Below, in pieces: positions 7,236 through 13,588 of a stretch of DNA of 18,967 nucleotides. Every line of letters starts with the position of its first letter. Position 1 is the first letter of the stretch. The translations under genes were made by a program, and so were the position numbers. Under the pieces are notes generated by a model, which saw only the letters and a program-made list of their open reading frames with translations, was not told the origin of the DNA and searched no databases. Where the stretch lies: contig CAZPGL010000039.1 in the NCBI GenBank assembly GCA_964586175.1, positions 1 through 18,967 of the forward strand, in the 5' to 3' direction. This stretch comes from CAZPGL01 sp964586175. Its GTDB lineage: Bacteria > Actinomycetota > Acidimicrobiia > Acidimicrobiales > MedAcidi-G1.

Positions 7236-7610
7236 TCACCCCATGTAGGCGATCGCCTCGACCTCGAACAGCGCCCCGATCGGCAACGCAGCCACCTCCA
7301 CGCACGAGCGGGCTGGCCGGTGGTCGCCGAACGCGTCGCAGTAGACCTCGTTGATGGCCGCGAAGTCACCCATGTCGTCGAGGAACACCGTGGTCTTGAC
7401 CACGTGTTCGAGGGTCGCCCCGTTCGCTTCCAGCTGGGTCCGGAGGTTCACCAACGCCTGCGCCGCCTGGGCCTCCACGCCGCCTTCGGCGAGCGAACCG
7501 GTCACCGGGCCGTCGACGGTGTCGACGGTGACGATGCCGACCTGACCGCTGACGAACAGGAAATCGCCGGCACGGAACACCGGGCTGTACGGGCCCACGG
7601 GCTTGGACAT
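7236..7610 (-). CDS. ridA: RidA/YjgF family enamine-imine deaminase
   Basis: The product has 124 residues, the usual RidA length. The family forms trimers that hydrolyse reactive enamine/imine intermediates released by PLP enzymes. Visible features are the N-terminal PVGPYSPVFRAGDFLFVSGQ, VVKTTVFLDDMGDFAAINEVY, and the late PARSCVEVAALP containing the conserved Arg, then EVEAIAYMG with the conserved Glu. It starts at ATG 7610 with GAGGAGG about 5-6 bases upstream. It lies 28 bases after the Mo-hydroxylase-like gene on the same strand, so the two are likely co-transcribed. A link between them is unclear; RidA-family members often neighbour catabolic oxidoreductases. Confidence 0.93.
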   Translation of the reverse strand: MSKPVGPYSPVFRAGDFLFVSGQVGIVTVDTVDGPVTGSLAEGGVEAQAAQALVNLRTQLEANGATLEHVVKTTVFLDDMGDFAAINEVYCDAFGDHRPARSCVEVAALPIGALFEVEAIAYMG

Positions 7611-7638
7611 GTCGCCTCCTCGGCGGATAGTCGCTGAT

Positions 7639-9177
7639 TCAAGAACCGGTCGGCCAGACCGACGGCGTCCCGCGAGTCAACCACGTGGCGGCCGCCACCG
7701 CGGCAAACACGGCGTCCGACCCGTTCACCGGCGGACCGTCATCAGGCTCGACGGTGACGGTGATCGGCGGCGTCTCGGTGGCCCGCACCACCCCGAAGGA
7801 ACGGACGGTCAGATCGTGGACGACGCCATCGGCATCGACGGTCAGCGCCTCAGACGTCACCCAACTCCACGCCATGTGGGCGGCACCGACGCAGTAGGAG
7901 CGCAACACGGCGGCGTCGAGCGGATCACCACACTGCACCGTGACGGCGATGCCGTCGTCGTCGACCCGGGCCGACGCCCGACCCCCGTCCGGGGCGACCA
8001 CCGTGCCGACCGAACCCCGCGCCGCGGCCAGCAGGGCCACCGCCTCGGCCCATCCAGCCGCACGCAGCGCCGCCGAGGTCGGCGGTCCCGCCATGTCGAC
8101 CTCCACCACCTCCAGATCCGGGGCCACCGCATTGACGACGTCGGCAATGCCCGGGGTGCGCACGATCCGCAGCACGCCGCGGCCCGAGGCGTCGACGCCG
8201 CCGGCCACCGGTGGCCGCTTGGGCCCGAGGCGCACGGTGTCCTCCCGACTGAAGCGGACGACGACCGGCCGACCATGGAGATCGGCCAGCCGCCGGGCCG
8301 CCGCCGGGGCCGGCGAATCCACCTTCGCCCCGAACGCGCCACCGTTGGCCAGCGGTGACGCCGGATCCCCGCCCGGTACGCACCACGAGGCGTCGGTCTC
8401 CAGGTACGCCGGATCGGTCCACGACGTCCGCAGCGTCGCCACCCAGTCACCATCGGGCACGGTGAGCGGTGGTTCGACATCGATGGTCGTCCGCCGCCCC
8501 TGGACCGTGCCGGCCGCCGCCCGTGCCTCAGCCACGTTCTCACCGACCGCCCACCCGCCGGCACCGTCGGGTACGGCGACCAGCGCCCCGTCCGGCACGT
8601 CATCGGCGGCGAACCCGCCCCGGCCCAAGGCCACCTCCGGGCCCACCGTCTGGAGGCTGCCGCCCTCCAGCCCTGCCCGGCGGGCCGCCCGTTCCGGGTC
8701 GAACGACGGTCGGGAAGTGCCGACCAGGCGGGCGTCCCATGCGTCGAGCACCGTCTGCCATCCGGTGCACCGACACAGATGTGCGTGCAACGCACGGGCC
8801 GCCCGCTGACGGTCGGTCACCCCGGCGGCCCGCAGCGCCTCGAACCGCACGATGATGCCCGGCGTGCAGAACCCGCACTGACTGCCGCCGGTGGCGCAGA
8901 ATGCCTCGGCCCACGCCGCACCGGCCCCGTCGCCCAGTCCCTCGAGTGTGGTGACCGACCGACCGGCCACCCGGCGGGCCGGGGTCACGCACGACACCCG
9001 CGGCTGGCCGTCGACCAGCACCGTGCAGCAACCGCACTGCCCCTGAGGGCTGCACCCGTCCTTGGCCGACGTCACCCCGCAGCGGTCGCGCAGCACGTCG
9101 AGCAGCGTCGCCCCGTCCTCGGGGACCTCGACCGGGGAACCGTCGACGGTGAGGGTCAGCGGCGTGGCGGGCTCCAT
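7639..9177 (-). CDS. [2Fe-2S] protein fused to a shortened molybdenum-hydroxylase-like domain
   Basis: The product has 512 residues. Residues 1 to about 155 form a complete small subunit of the xanthine dehydrogenase/CoxS family: a plant-type [2Fe-2S] site (GCSPQGQCGCC then VSC) and a second helical [2Fe-2S] domain (QCGFCTPGIIV, LCRCTGW). The rest resembles disjoint parts of the large Mo subunit: ETDASWCVPGG, then GGAFGAK and GRPVVVRFSRED with KRPP, and a C-terminal SEALTVDADGVVHDLTV. About 200-300 residues between these blocks are absent compared with a typical 750-800-residue large subunit, and the usual GxGE active-site Glu motif is replaced by NGSDAVF. No FAD subunit gene is adjacent. It may be a non-catalytic or minimal electron-transfer protein. 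Start ATG 9177; a CATACT box 7 bases upstream suggests a leaderless transcript. Confidence 0.8.
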   Translation of the reverse strand: MEPATPLTLTVDGSPVEVPEDGATLLDVLRDRCGVTSAKDGCSPQGQCGCCTVLVDGQPRVSCVTPARRVAGRSVTTLEGLGDGAGAAWAEAFCATGGSQCGFCTPGIIVRFEALRAAGVTDRQRAARALHAHLCRCTGWQTVLDAWDARLVGTSRPSFDPERAARRAGLEGGSLQTVGPEVALGRGGFAADDVPDGALVAVPDGAGGWAVGENVAEARAAAGTVQGRRTTIDVEPPLTVPDGDWVATLRTSWTDPAYLETDASWCVPGGDPASPLANGGAFGAKVDSPAPAAARRLADLHGRPVVVRFSREDTVRLGPKRPPVAGGVDASGRGVLRIVRTPGIADVVNAVAPDLEVVEVDMAGPPTSAALRAAGWAEAVALLAAARGSVGTVVAPDGGRASARVDDDGIAVTVQCGDPLDAAVLRSYCVGAAHMAWSWVTSEALTVDADGVVHDLTVRSFGVVRATETPPITVTVEPDDGPPVNGSDAVFAAVAAATWLTRGTPSVWPTGS

Positions 9178-9197
9178 GCCGACGAGTATGGCCCCGA

Positions 9198-9203
9198 TAC
9201 CCT
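9198..9203 (+). promoter_or_regulatory. -10 box TACCCT, leaderless promoter of the lipoprotein gene
   Basis: TACCCT ends 6 bases before ATG 9210 and no Shine-Dalgarno is present. The whole divergent promoter region shared with the Fe-S/Mo-like gene is only 32 bases (9178-9209), so the two promoters must overlap. Confidence 0.6.
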
Positions 9204-9209
9204 CACCCC

Positions 9210-10082
9210 ATGGACGTGATCTCGCGGCGCCGCATGCTGGCCGGACTGGCCGGCGTGACCGGAGCCGCCCTGGTCGTCGGCTGCGGCGGATCGACGACAG
9301 CCCCGGCACCGTCCTCGACGCCCACCCAGGGTCTCGGTCCGCTGCCCCGCTTCCCCGACGGCTTCAACGCCCCGTCCATCTTCGCCACCGGAGCGCCCCA
9401 GCGGCTGCCGTACGTGCTGGCCTGGCCCGACGGCTACCCGGTGGTCGACGACGCCCCGGACTCCGTCGTCATGACCGTCGACGGCGTGGACCACGAGGTT
9501 CACCGGCACGGCTCACCCGGCGCCACGCCCTACTACCCCTTGGTGTTCACCCCCACGTCGACCGGCGAGTACGTCGTCACCCTCGAGGGCGGCCGCAGCC
9601 ACACCGTCCGGATCGTCGACCCCACCGACGTGGCGGTGGTCCAGGTCGGCGACGCCCTGCCCGCTGTCGACACCCCCACCGTGGCCGACGCCCGGGGCGT
9701 CGACCCGATCTGCACCCGCTACCCGCAGGAATGCCCGTTCCACGACCGCACAGTGGCTGAGGCTCTGGCCGCACCCGGGCCCACCGCCGTGCTGGTGTCG
9801 ACCCCCGGCTACTGCACCACCGACGTCTGCGGACCGGCCCTCGAGCACCTCATCACCGCATCCGCAAACCTGGCCGGCGACTGGTCGGTGATCCACGCCG
9901 AGGTCTACGTCGCTCCCACTACCACGGGAGGAAACCGCGACCTCACCCCGGTCATCTCAGCGTTCGGAATGGCCTTCGAACCGTCGCTCGTCGTGGCCGA
10001 CGCATCGGGCACGGTCACCGGCACCCTGCACCTGGCCATGGACGCCGACGAGATCACGGCGACGCTGGCCACCACCGGCTGA
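9210..10082 (+). CDS. Tat-exported lipoprotein with thioredoxin-like CxxxxC domain
   Basis: The product has 290 residues. A twin-arginine signal (ISRRRMLAGLAG) runs into a lipobox VVGC with C25 as the lipidated residue, so it should be anchored on the outer face of the membrane. Residues about 30-140 look like a beta-rich domain (YVLAWPDGYPVVDD ... GEYVVTLEGG). The C-terminal half resembles a thioredoxin fold: CTRYPQEC, then VLVSTPGYCTTDVCGPALEH, which carries a CxxxxC rather than the usual CxxC. A redox or metal-binding role outside the cell is inferred from that motif only. It is divergent from the Fe-S/Mo-like gene and convergent with the A-type carrier gene (18-base gap). Confidence 0.87.
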   Translation: MDVISRRRMLAGLAGVTGAALVVGCGGSTTAPAPSSTPTQGLGPLPRFPDGFNAPSIFATGAPQRLPYVLAWPDGYPVVDDAPDSVVMTVDGVDHEVHRHGSPGATPYYPLVFTPTSTGEYVVTLEGGRSHTVRIVDPTDVAVVQVGDALPAVDTPTVADARGVDPICTRYPQECPFHDRTVAEALAAPGPTAVLVSTPGYCTTDVCGPALEHLITASANLAGDWSVIHAEVYVAPTTTGGNRDLTPVISAFGMAFEPSLVVADASGTVTGTLHLAMDADEITATLATTG

Positions 10083-10098
10083 CCGGCGGAACCGCCGG
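10083..10098. terminator. Two-way hairpin between convergent lipoprotein and A-type carrier genes
   Basis: CCGGCGG-AA-CCGCCGG fills most of the 18-base gap between the two stop codons (10082 and 10101). It is a compact symmetrical stem that could serve both strands. Confidence 0.55.
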
Positions 10099-10100
10099 GG

Positions 10101-10421
10101 TTACGAGAAGCTCTGGCCGCAGCCGCAGGAGCGCTGGGCGTTCGGGTTGTTGATCGAGAACCCGGCTTCGCTGAGGCCGTCCTTGTAGTCGAGGGTCGCG
10201 CCCTCGAGCAACTGGGCGCTGGACGGGTCGACGACGACCCGCACTCCCTCGAACGACGACTCCAGATCATCGGCGGCCGTCTCGGAATCGAAGTACATCT
10301 CGTAGCTGAACCCGGAGCAGCCACCGGGGCGGACGGCCACCCGCAGGGCCAGGCCGTCCTCGCTCTCGCCGGCCAACAGCTCGCCAACCTTGGTGGTGGC
10401 GGTCTCAGTCAGGGTGATCAT
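10101..10421 (-). CDS. erpA: A-type iron-sulfur carrier (ErpA/HesB family)
   Basis: The product has 106 residues, the usual family length. These proteins accept nascent Fe-S clusters and pass them to apo-enzymes. The three ligand cysteines are present: C35 in PGGCSGFSYEM and C99/C101 in the terminal SCGCGQSFS. It begins MITLTETATTKVGELL; the start is supported by GAGGAGG 9 bases upstream. It faces the mrp gene divergently, another Fe-S carrier, so the pair forms an Fe-S assembly locus. The choice between ErpA, IscA and SufA cannot be settled by sequence alone; ErpA is the name usually given in Actinobacteria. Confidence 0.95.
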   Translation of the reverse strand: MITLTETATTKVGELLAGESEDGLALRVAVRPGGCSGFSYEMYFDSETAADDLESSFEGVRVVVDPSSAQLLEGATLDYKDGLSEAGFSINNPNAQRSCGCGQSFS

Positions 10422-10462
10422 CGGTCGATGTCCTCCTCGGACAGATGTCGATGCGCACGGTC

Positions 10463-10468
10463 AGTGTA
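10463..10468 (-). promoter_or_regulatory. -10 box TACACT for the A-type carrier gene
   Basis: TACACT on the minus strand lies about 40 bases before ATG 10421, leaving a leader that holds the GAGGAGG site. No good -35 is visible. Confidence 0.4.
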
Positions 10469-10522
10469 GCCACCGTCCCCACCACTACCCCAGCGCCGCC
10501 GCCCCTTCGCGGCCACGGCTCG

Positions 10523-10528
10523 TAGGCT
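10523..10528 (+). promoter_or_regulatory. -10 box TAGGCT, leaderless promoter of mrp
   Basis: TAGGCT ends exactly 6 bases before ATG 10535, and no Shine-Dalgarno precedes the start. Confidence 0.6.
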
Positions 10529-10534
10529 CAACCC

Positions 10535-11704
10535 ATGGCCAACGCCAGCCCGCCGACACCCGACGAGGTCATGGGCCTGCTGCGCGGGGTCGTCGATCCC
10601 GAGTTGGGCAGCGACATCGTTGAGTTGGGCATGGCCAAAGGGGCCACCGTCGACGATGCGGGCGCGGTCGACGTCACCATCGCCCTGACCACCTCAGGCT
10701 GCCCCCTGCGGGCCCAGATCCAGCGCGACATCCGGGCCCGGGTCGGCGGTCTGCCCGGCGTGGCATCGGTCCACATCAGCTGGACCGAGTTGACTCAGGA
10801 CGAGAAGAACCAGGCCATGGCCAAGGCCCGCTGGAACGTCGCCCAGGACGCCCCTGACACCGAGGTGCCCGCCACCTGCCGGGTGCTCATGATCGCCTCC
10901 GGCAAGGGCGGGGTCGGCAAGTCGTCGGTCACCGTCAACCTGGCCGCCGGATTGGCCGAGCGGGGCTTCACCGTCGGCGTGATGGACGCCGACATCTGGG
11001 GCTTCTCGGTGCCCCGCATGCTCGGTGTCGACGGCCGTCTCGGCGGCTCACCGGAGATCGGCAAGATCACCCCGATCGAAAAGGCCGTCGGACCGGGGCT
11101 GCTCAAGATCGTGTCGATGGGGTTCCTCGTCGACAGCGAGGACACGGCCCTCATGTGGCGGGGACTCATCCTCAACCGGGCCGTCCAGCACTTCTGCCAG
11201 GACGTGGACTGGGGTGACCTCGACTATCTGCTCATCGACATGCCGCCCGGCACCGGCGACGTCCAGATGGGCCTGGCCAAGATGCTGCCCCGGGCCGAGA
11301 TGGTCATCGTGACCACACCCGCCCAAGCCGCCCAGAAGGTGGCGGTACGGGTCGCCAACATGGGGCGCACCAACTATCTGCGGGTCGTGGGCGTCATCGA
11401 GAACATGAGCGCCTACGTCACCGACGACGGCACCCGGCATGAACTGTTCGGCACCGGCGGCGGCCGCAGCCTGGCCGACGACATCGGCGCGCCCCTGCTC
11501 GGCACCATCCCCCTGGATGGTGCCGTGGCCGCCGGCGGCGACGCCGGTGACCCGATCGCCCTCGGTGACGGGCCGGCCGCCGACGCCTACCGGGCCATCG
11601 TCGAGACGGTGGTCACCGAGGCGGCACCGCCGATCGACATGGCCGGATGCAGCGCCCGCCTGCTGGCGGCAGCCGAAGCCGCCCTGGACGCCGCCGACAC
11701 CTGA
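10535..11704 (+). CDS. mrp: Mrp/ApbC-type P-loop ATPase, Fe-S cluster carrier
   Basis: The product has 389 residues. Residues 1 to about 90 form a MIP18/DUF59 domain (VVDPELGSDIVELGM, TTSGCPLRAQIQ). The ATPase domain has the deviant Walker A GKGGVGKSSVTVNLA at about residues 124-138, then MDADIWGFSVPRMLG and LLIDMPPGTGDVQ. Family members carry or insert Fe-S clusters using ATP. The C-x2-C that normally binds the bridging cluster after ENMS is absent: here it reads ENMSAYVTDDGTRHELFG. The protein may bind its cluster differently or work otherwise; I cannot say how common this is among actinobacterial Mrp proteins. It is divergent from the A-type carrier gene and convergent with fxsA, with a 6-base gap. 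Confidence 0.95.
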   Translation: MANASPPTPDEVMGLLRGVVDPELGSDIVELGMAKGATVDDAGAVDVTIALTTSGCPLRAQIQRDIRARVGGLPGVASVHISWTELTQDEKNQAMAKARWNVAQDAPDTEVPATCRVLMIASGKGGVGKSSVTVNLAAGLAERGFTVGVMDADIWGFSVPRMLGVDGRLGGSPEIGKITPIEKAVGPGLLKIVSMGFLVDSEDTALMWRGLILNRAVQHFCQDVDWGDLDYLLIDMPPGTGDVQMGLAKMLPRAEMVIVTTPAQAAQKVAVRVANMGRTNYLRVVGVIENMSAYVTDDGTRHELFGTGGGRSLADDIGAPLLGTIPLDGAVAAGGDAGDPIALGDGPAADAYRAIVETVVTEAAPPIDMAGCSARLLAAAEAALDAADT

Positions 11705-11705
11705 A

Positions 11706-11720
11706 CCGGGTCAGTCCCGG
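11706..11720. terminator. Hairpin at the mrp/fxsA convergent junction
   Basis: CCGGG-TCAGT-CCCGG spans the gap and the fxsA stop codon. The short 5-bp stem could act in both directions. Confidence 0.4.
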
Positions 11721-12247
11721 AAACCGCCGTCCGGATGACCGTGGTCGTGCCCGCCCCAGCGACCCTGTTCGAGATGGCGGTCGAGGAAGTCGCTGTCGTG
11801 GCCGGGATGGGAATGCCCCGGCGGCCGACCCGTCCAGTCGCCGTCCGAACGGTCGGAGGCCACCCACACCGTGCCTCCGCGGGTCACACGCCGGGCGAAC
11901 CGGCGCAACAGGATCACCCGGTACAGCACCCTCGTCGGGGGGAACATCAGGGTGAAGCCGAACACGTCGGTGAAAAACCCCGGCGTGAGCATCAGCACCC
12001 CGCCGCACAGCACGAGCAGCCCGTCCACCAGCTGGCGCTCCGGCAGGCGGCCCTCGGCCAGCTCCTGTTGGGCCCGTCGAAGCACACCAAGCCCCTCACG
12101 GCGCACCAGCCAGGCGCCGACGATGCTGACCAGGGCCAGCAGGCCGATGGTGTTGACCACCCCGACCGAGTCGGCGACCTGCAACAGCACGTACAGCTCG
12201 ATGAACGGGGTGGCGAGGAACAACAGGACGATCACCATCAGGAGCAC
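11711..12247 (-). CDS. fxsA: FxsA-family membrane protein with His-rich tail
   Basis: The product has 178 residues from GTG 12247, or 175 from ATG 12238. The GTG is preferred because TACGAT (12259-12254) ends exactly 6 bases before it, matching the leaderless pattern elsewhere in this window. The family signature is clear: FLATPFIELYVLLQVAD (first membrane helix), VSIVGAWLVRREGLGVLRR, and VDGLLVLCGGVLMLTPGFFTDVFGF (helices after the ELAEGRLPE segment). In E. coli FxsA, overproduction relieves F-exclusion of phage T7; the physiological role is poorly known. The last 38 residues carry 7 histidines with Asp/Gly (for example GHDHGHPDGG), a possible metal-binding tail. It is divergent from selA. 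Confidence 0.9.
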   Translation of the reverse strand: MLLMVIVLLFLATPFIELYVLLQVADSVGVVNTIGLLALVSIVGAWLVRREGLGVLRRAQQELAEGRLPERQLVDGLLVLCGGVLMLTPGFFTDVFGFTLMFPPTRVLYRVILLRRFARRVTRGGTVWVASDRSDGDWTGRPPGHSHPGHDSDFLDRHLEQGRWGGHDHGHPDGGFRD

Positions 12248-12253
12248 GACGCC

Positions 12254-12259
12254 ATCGTA
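12254..12259 (-). promoter_or_regulatory. -10 box TACGAT, leaderless promoter of fxsA
   Basis: TACGAT on the minus strand ends 6 bases before GTG 12247. This decides the proposed start. Confidence 0.5.
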
Positions 12260-12295
12260 GGCGCCGCCGGAACGCGGTCCCCCGCGTCGTCGTCG

Positions 12296-12301
12296 TATCC
12301 T
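12296..12301 (+). promoter_or_regulatory. -10 box TATCCT for selA-selB
   Basis: TATCCT ends 9 bases before ATG 12311 and there is no Shine-Dalgarno, so the leader is absent or only a few bases long. Confidence 0.5.
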
Positions 12302-12310
12302 CGGTGCTCC

Positions 12311-13588
12311 ATGGACACGGACCGTCCCCCTTCCGTCGACCGGCTGGCTCGGGCCATCGCCGACACCGGCCTGCCCCATCCGCTGCTCGTCGACGCCGCC
12401 CGGGCCGCGGTGGCCGACGGCGACCCGGCCGGGACCGAGACCCGTGCCCGCGACCATGCCGCGGTCATCTCGGCGAGCCTGCTCACCGACGTCGTGAACG
12501 CCACCGGGGTGCTCCTCCACACCAACATGGGGCGGGCCCCGTGGGGGGCGTCGGTGGGCGCCACCCGCTACACGAACCTCGAGCTCGACCTGGTCACCGG
12601 CGAGCGGGGCTCCCGCCAGGACCGGGCCGGCCGCCTCCTGGCCCGGGCCTGTGGGGCCGAAGCGGCCATCGTCGTCAACAACTGCGCCTCGGCCGTCCTG
12701 TTGGTGCTCGCTGCGCTGGCCGACGGCCGCGGGGTGGCCGTGTCCCGCGGCGAGTTGGTCGAGATCGGCGGCGGCTTCCGTATCCCCGAGGTCATGGCCC
12801 AGTCGGGGGCCCGGCTGGTCGAGGTGGGCACCACCAATCGCACGCGGGCCGCCGACTTCGCCACCGCCGCGGCCGACGACGACCTCGCCCTCGTCCTCAG
12901 CGTGCACCGGTCCAACTACCGCATCGAGGGGTTCACCGAGTCGGTCGCCGTGGCGGAGCTGGCCGGCCTCGGGATCCCGGTGGTGGCCGACATCGGCTCG
13001 GGACTCCTCGATGCCGCCTGCCCTTGGCTGGCCGACGGCCCGCCGGGCTGGCTCCAGGGTGAGCCGGCGGCCCGTCAGACCCTGGCGGCCGGTGCCGACA
13101 TCGTGACCTTCTCCGGCGACAAACTGCTCGGCGGACCCCAGGCCGGCATCATCGCCGGTCGGGCCGACCTGGTGGCAGCGTGCGCCGCCCACCCGCTGGC
13201 CCGAGCTCTGCGCCCTGGGGGCCTCATCCTGGCCGCCCTCCACGAGCTGGCCCTGGCCTACCTGTCCCGCGACGGTTCGGCCGTTCCGTTTTGGCGTATG
13301 GCCACCACGGCCGTCGACGACCTCCGGGCCCGGGCCCAGGACATCGCCCCCGATCTGGCCATCGACACCGTCGCCGTACCGGGTGGAGGCACCCTGCCCG
13401 GGGTCGAGATCCCGTCGGCCGGCCTGGCCGTGGCCGGCGACCATGCGGCCCGGCTCCGAGCCTGTTCGCCGCCGATCCTGGCCCGGGTCGTCGACGACAC
13501 GACCGTGCTCGACCTGCGGACCGTGCACCCCGACGACGACCGGGTCGTCGGCGACGCGCTGTACCGTCTGGCCGAGCCCGGCCCCTGA
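12311..13588 (+). CDS. selA: L-seryl-tRNA(Sec) selenium transferase
   Basis: The product has 425 residues. This PLP enzyme converts seryl-tRNA(Sec) to selenocysteyl-tRNA(Sec) with selenophosphate. Family motifs are all present: VVNATGVLLHTNMGRAPW, IVVNNCASAVLLVL, VSRGELVEIGGGFRIPEV, VGTTNRT, and the PLP lysine K271 in TFSGDKLLGGPQAGII. It is slightly shorter at the N-terminus than the 463-residue E. coli protein. Its TGA overlaps the ATG of selB (TGATG), so the two are translationally coupled. No selD (selenophosphate synthetase) or tRNA-Sec is seen in the window; they must lie elsewhere for the pathway to work. Confidence 0.97.
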   Translation: MDTDRPPSVDRLARAIADTGLPHPLLVDAARAAVADGDPAGTETRARDHAAVISASLLTDVVNATGVLLHTNMGRAPWGASVGATRYTNLELDLVTGERGSRQDRAGRLLARACGAEAAIVVNNCASAVLLVLAALADGRGVAVSRGELVEIGGGFRIPEVMAQSGARLVEVGTTNRTRAADFATAAADDDLALVLSVHRSNYRIEGFTESVAVAELAGLGIPVVADIGSGLLDAACPWLADGPPGWLQGEPAARQTLAAGADIVTFSGDKLLGGPQAGIIAGRADLVAACAAHPLARALRPGGLILAALHELALAYLSRDGSAVPFWRMATTAVDDLRARAQDIAPDLAIDTVAVPGGGTLPGVEIPSAGLAVAGDHAARLRACSPPILARVVDDTTVLDLRTVHPDDDRVVGDALYRLAEPGP

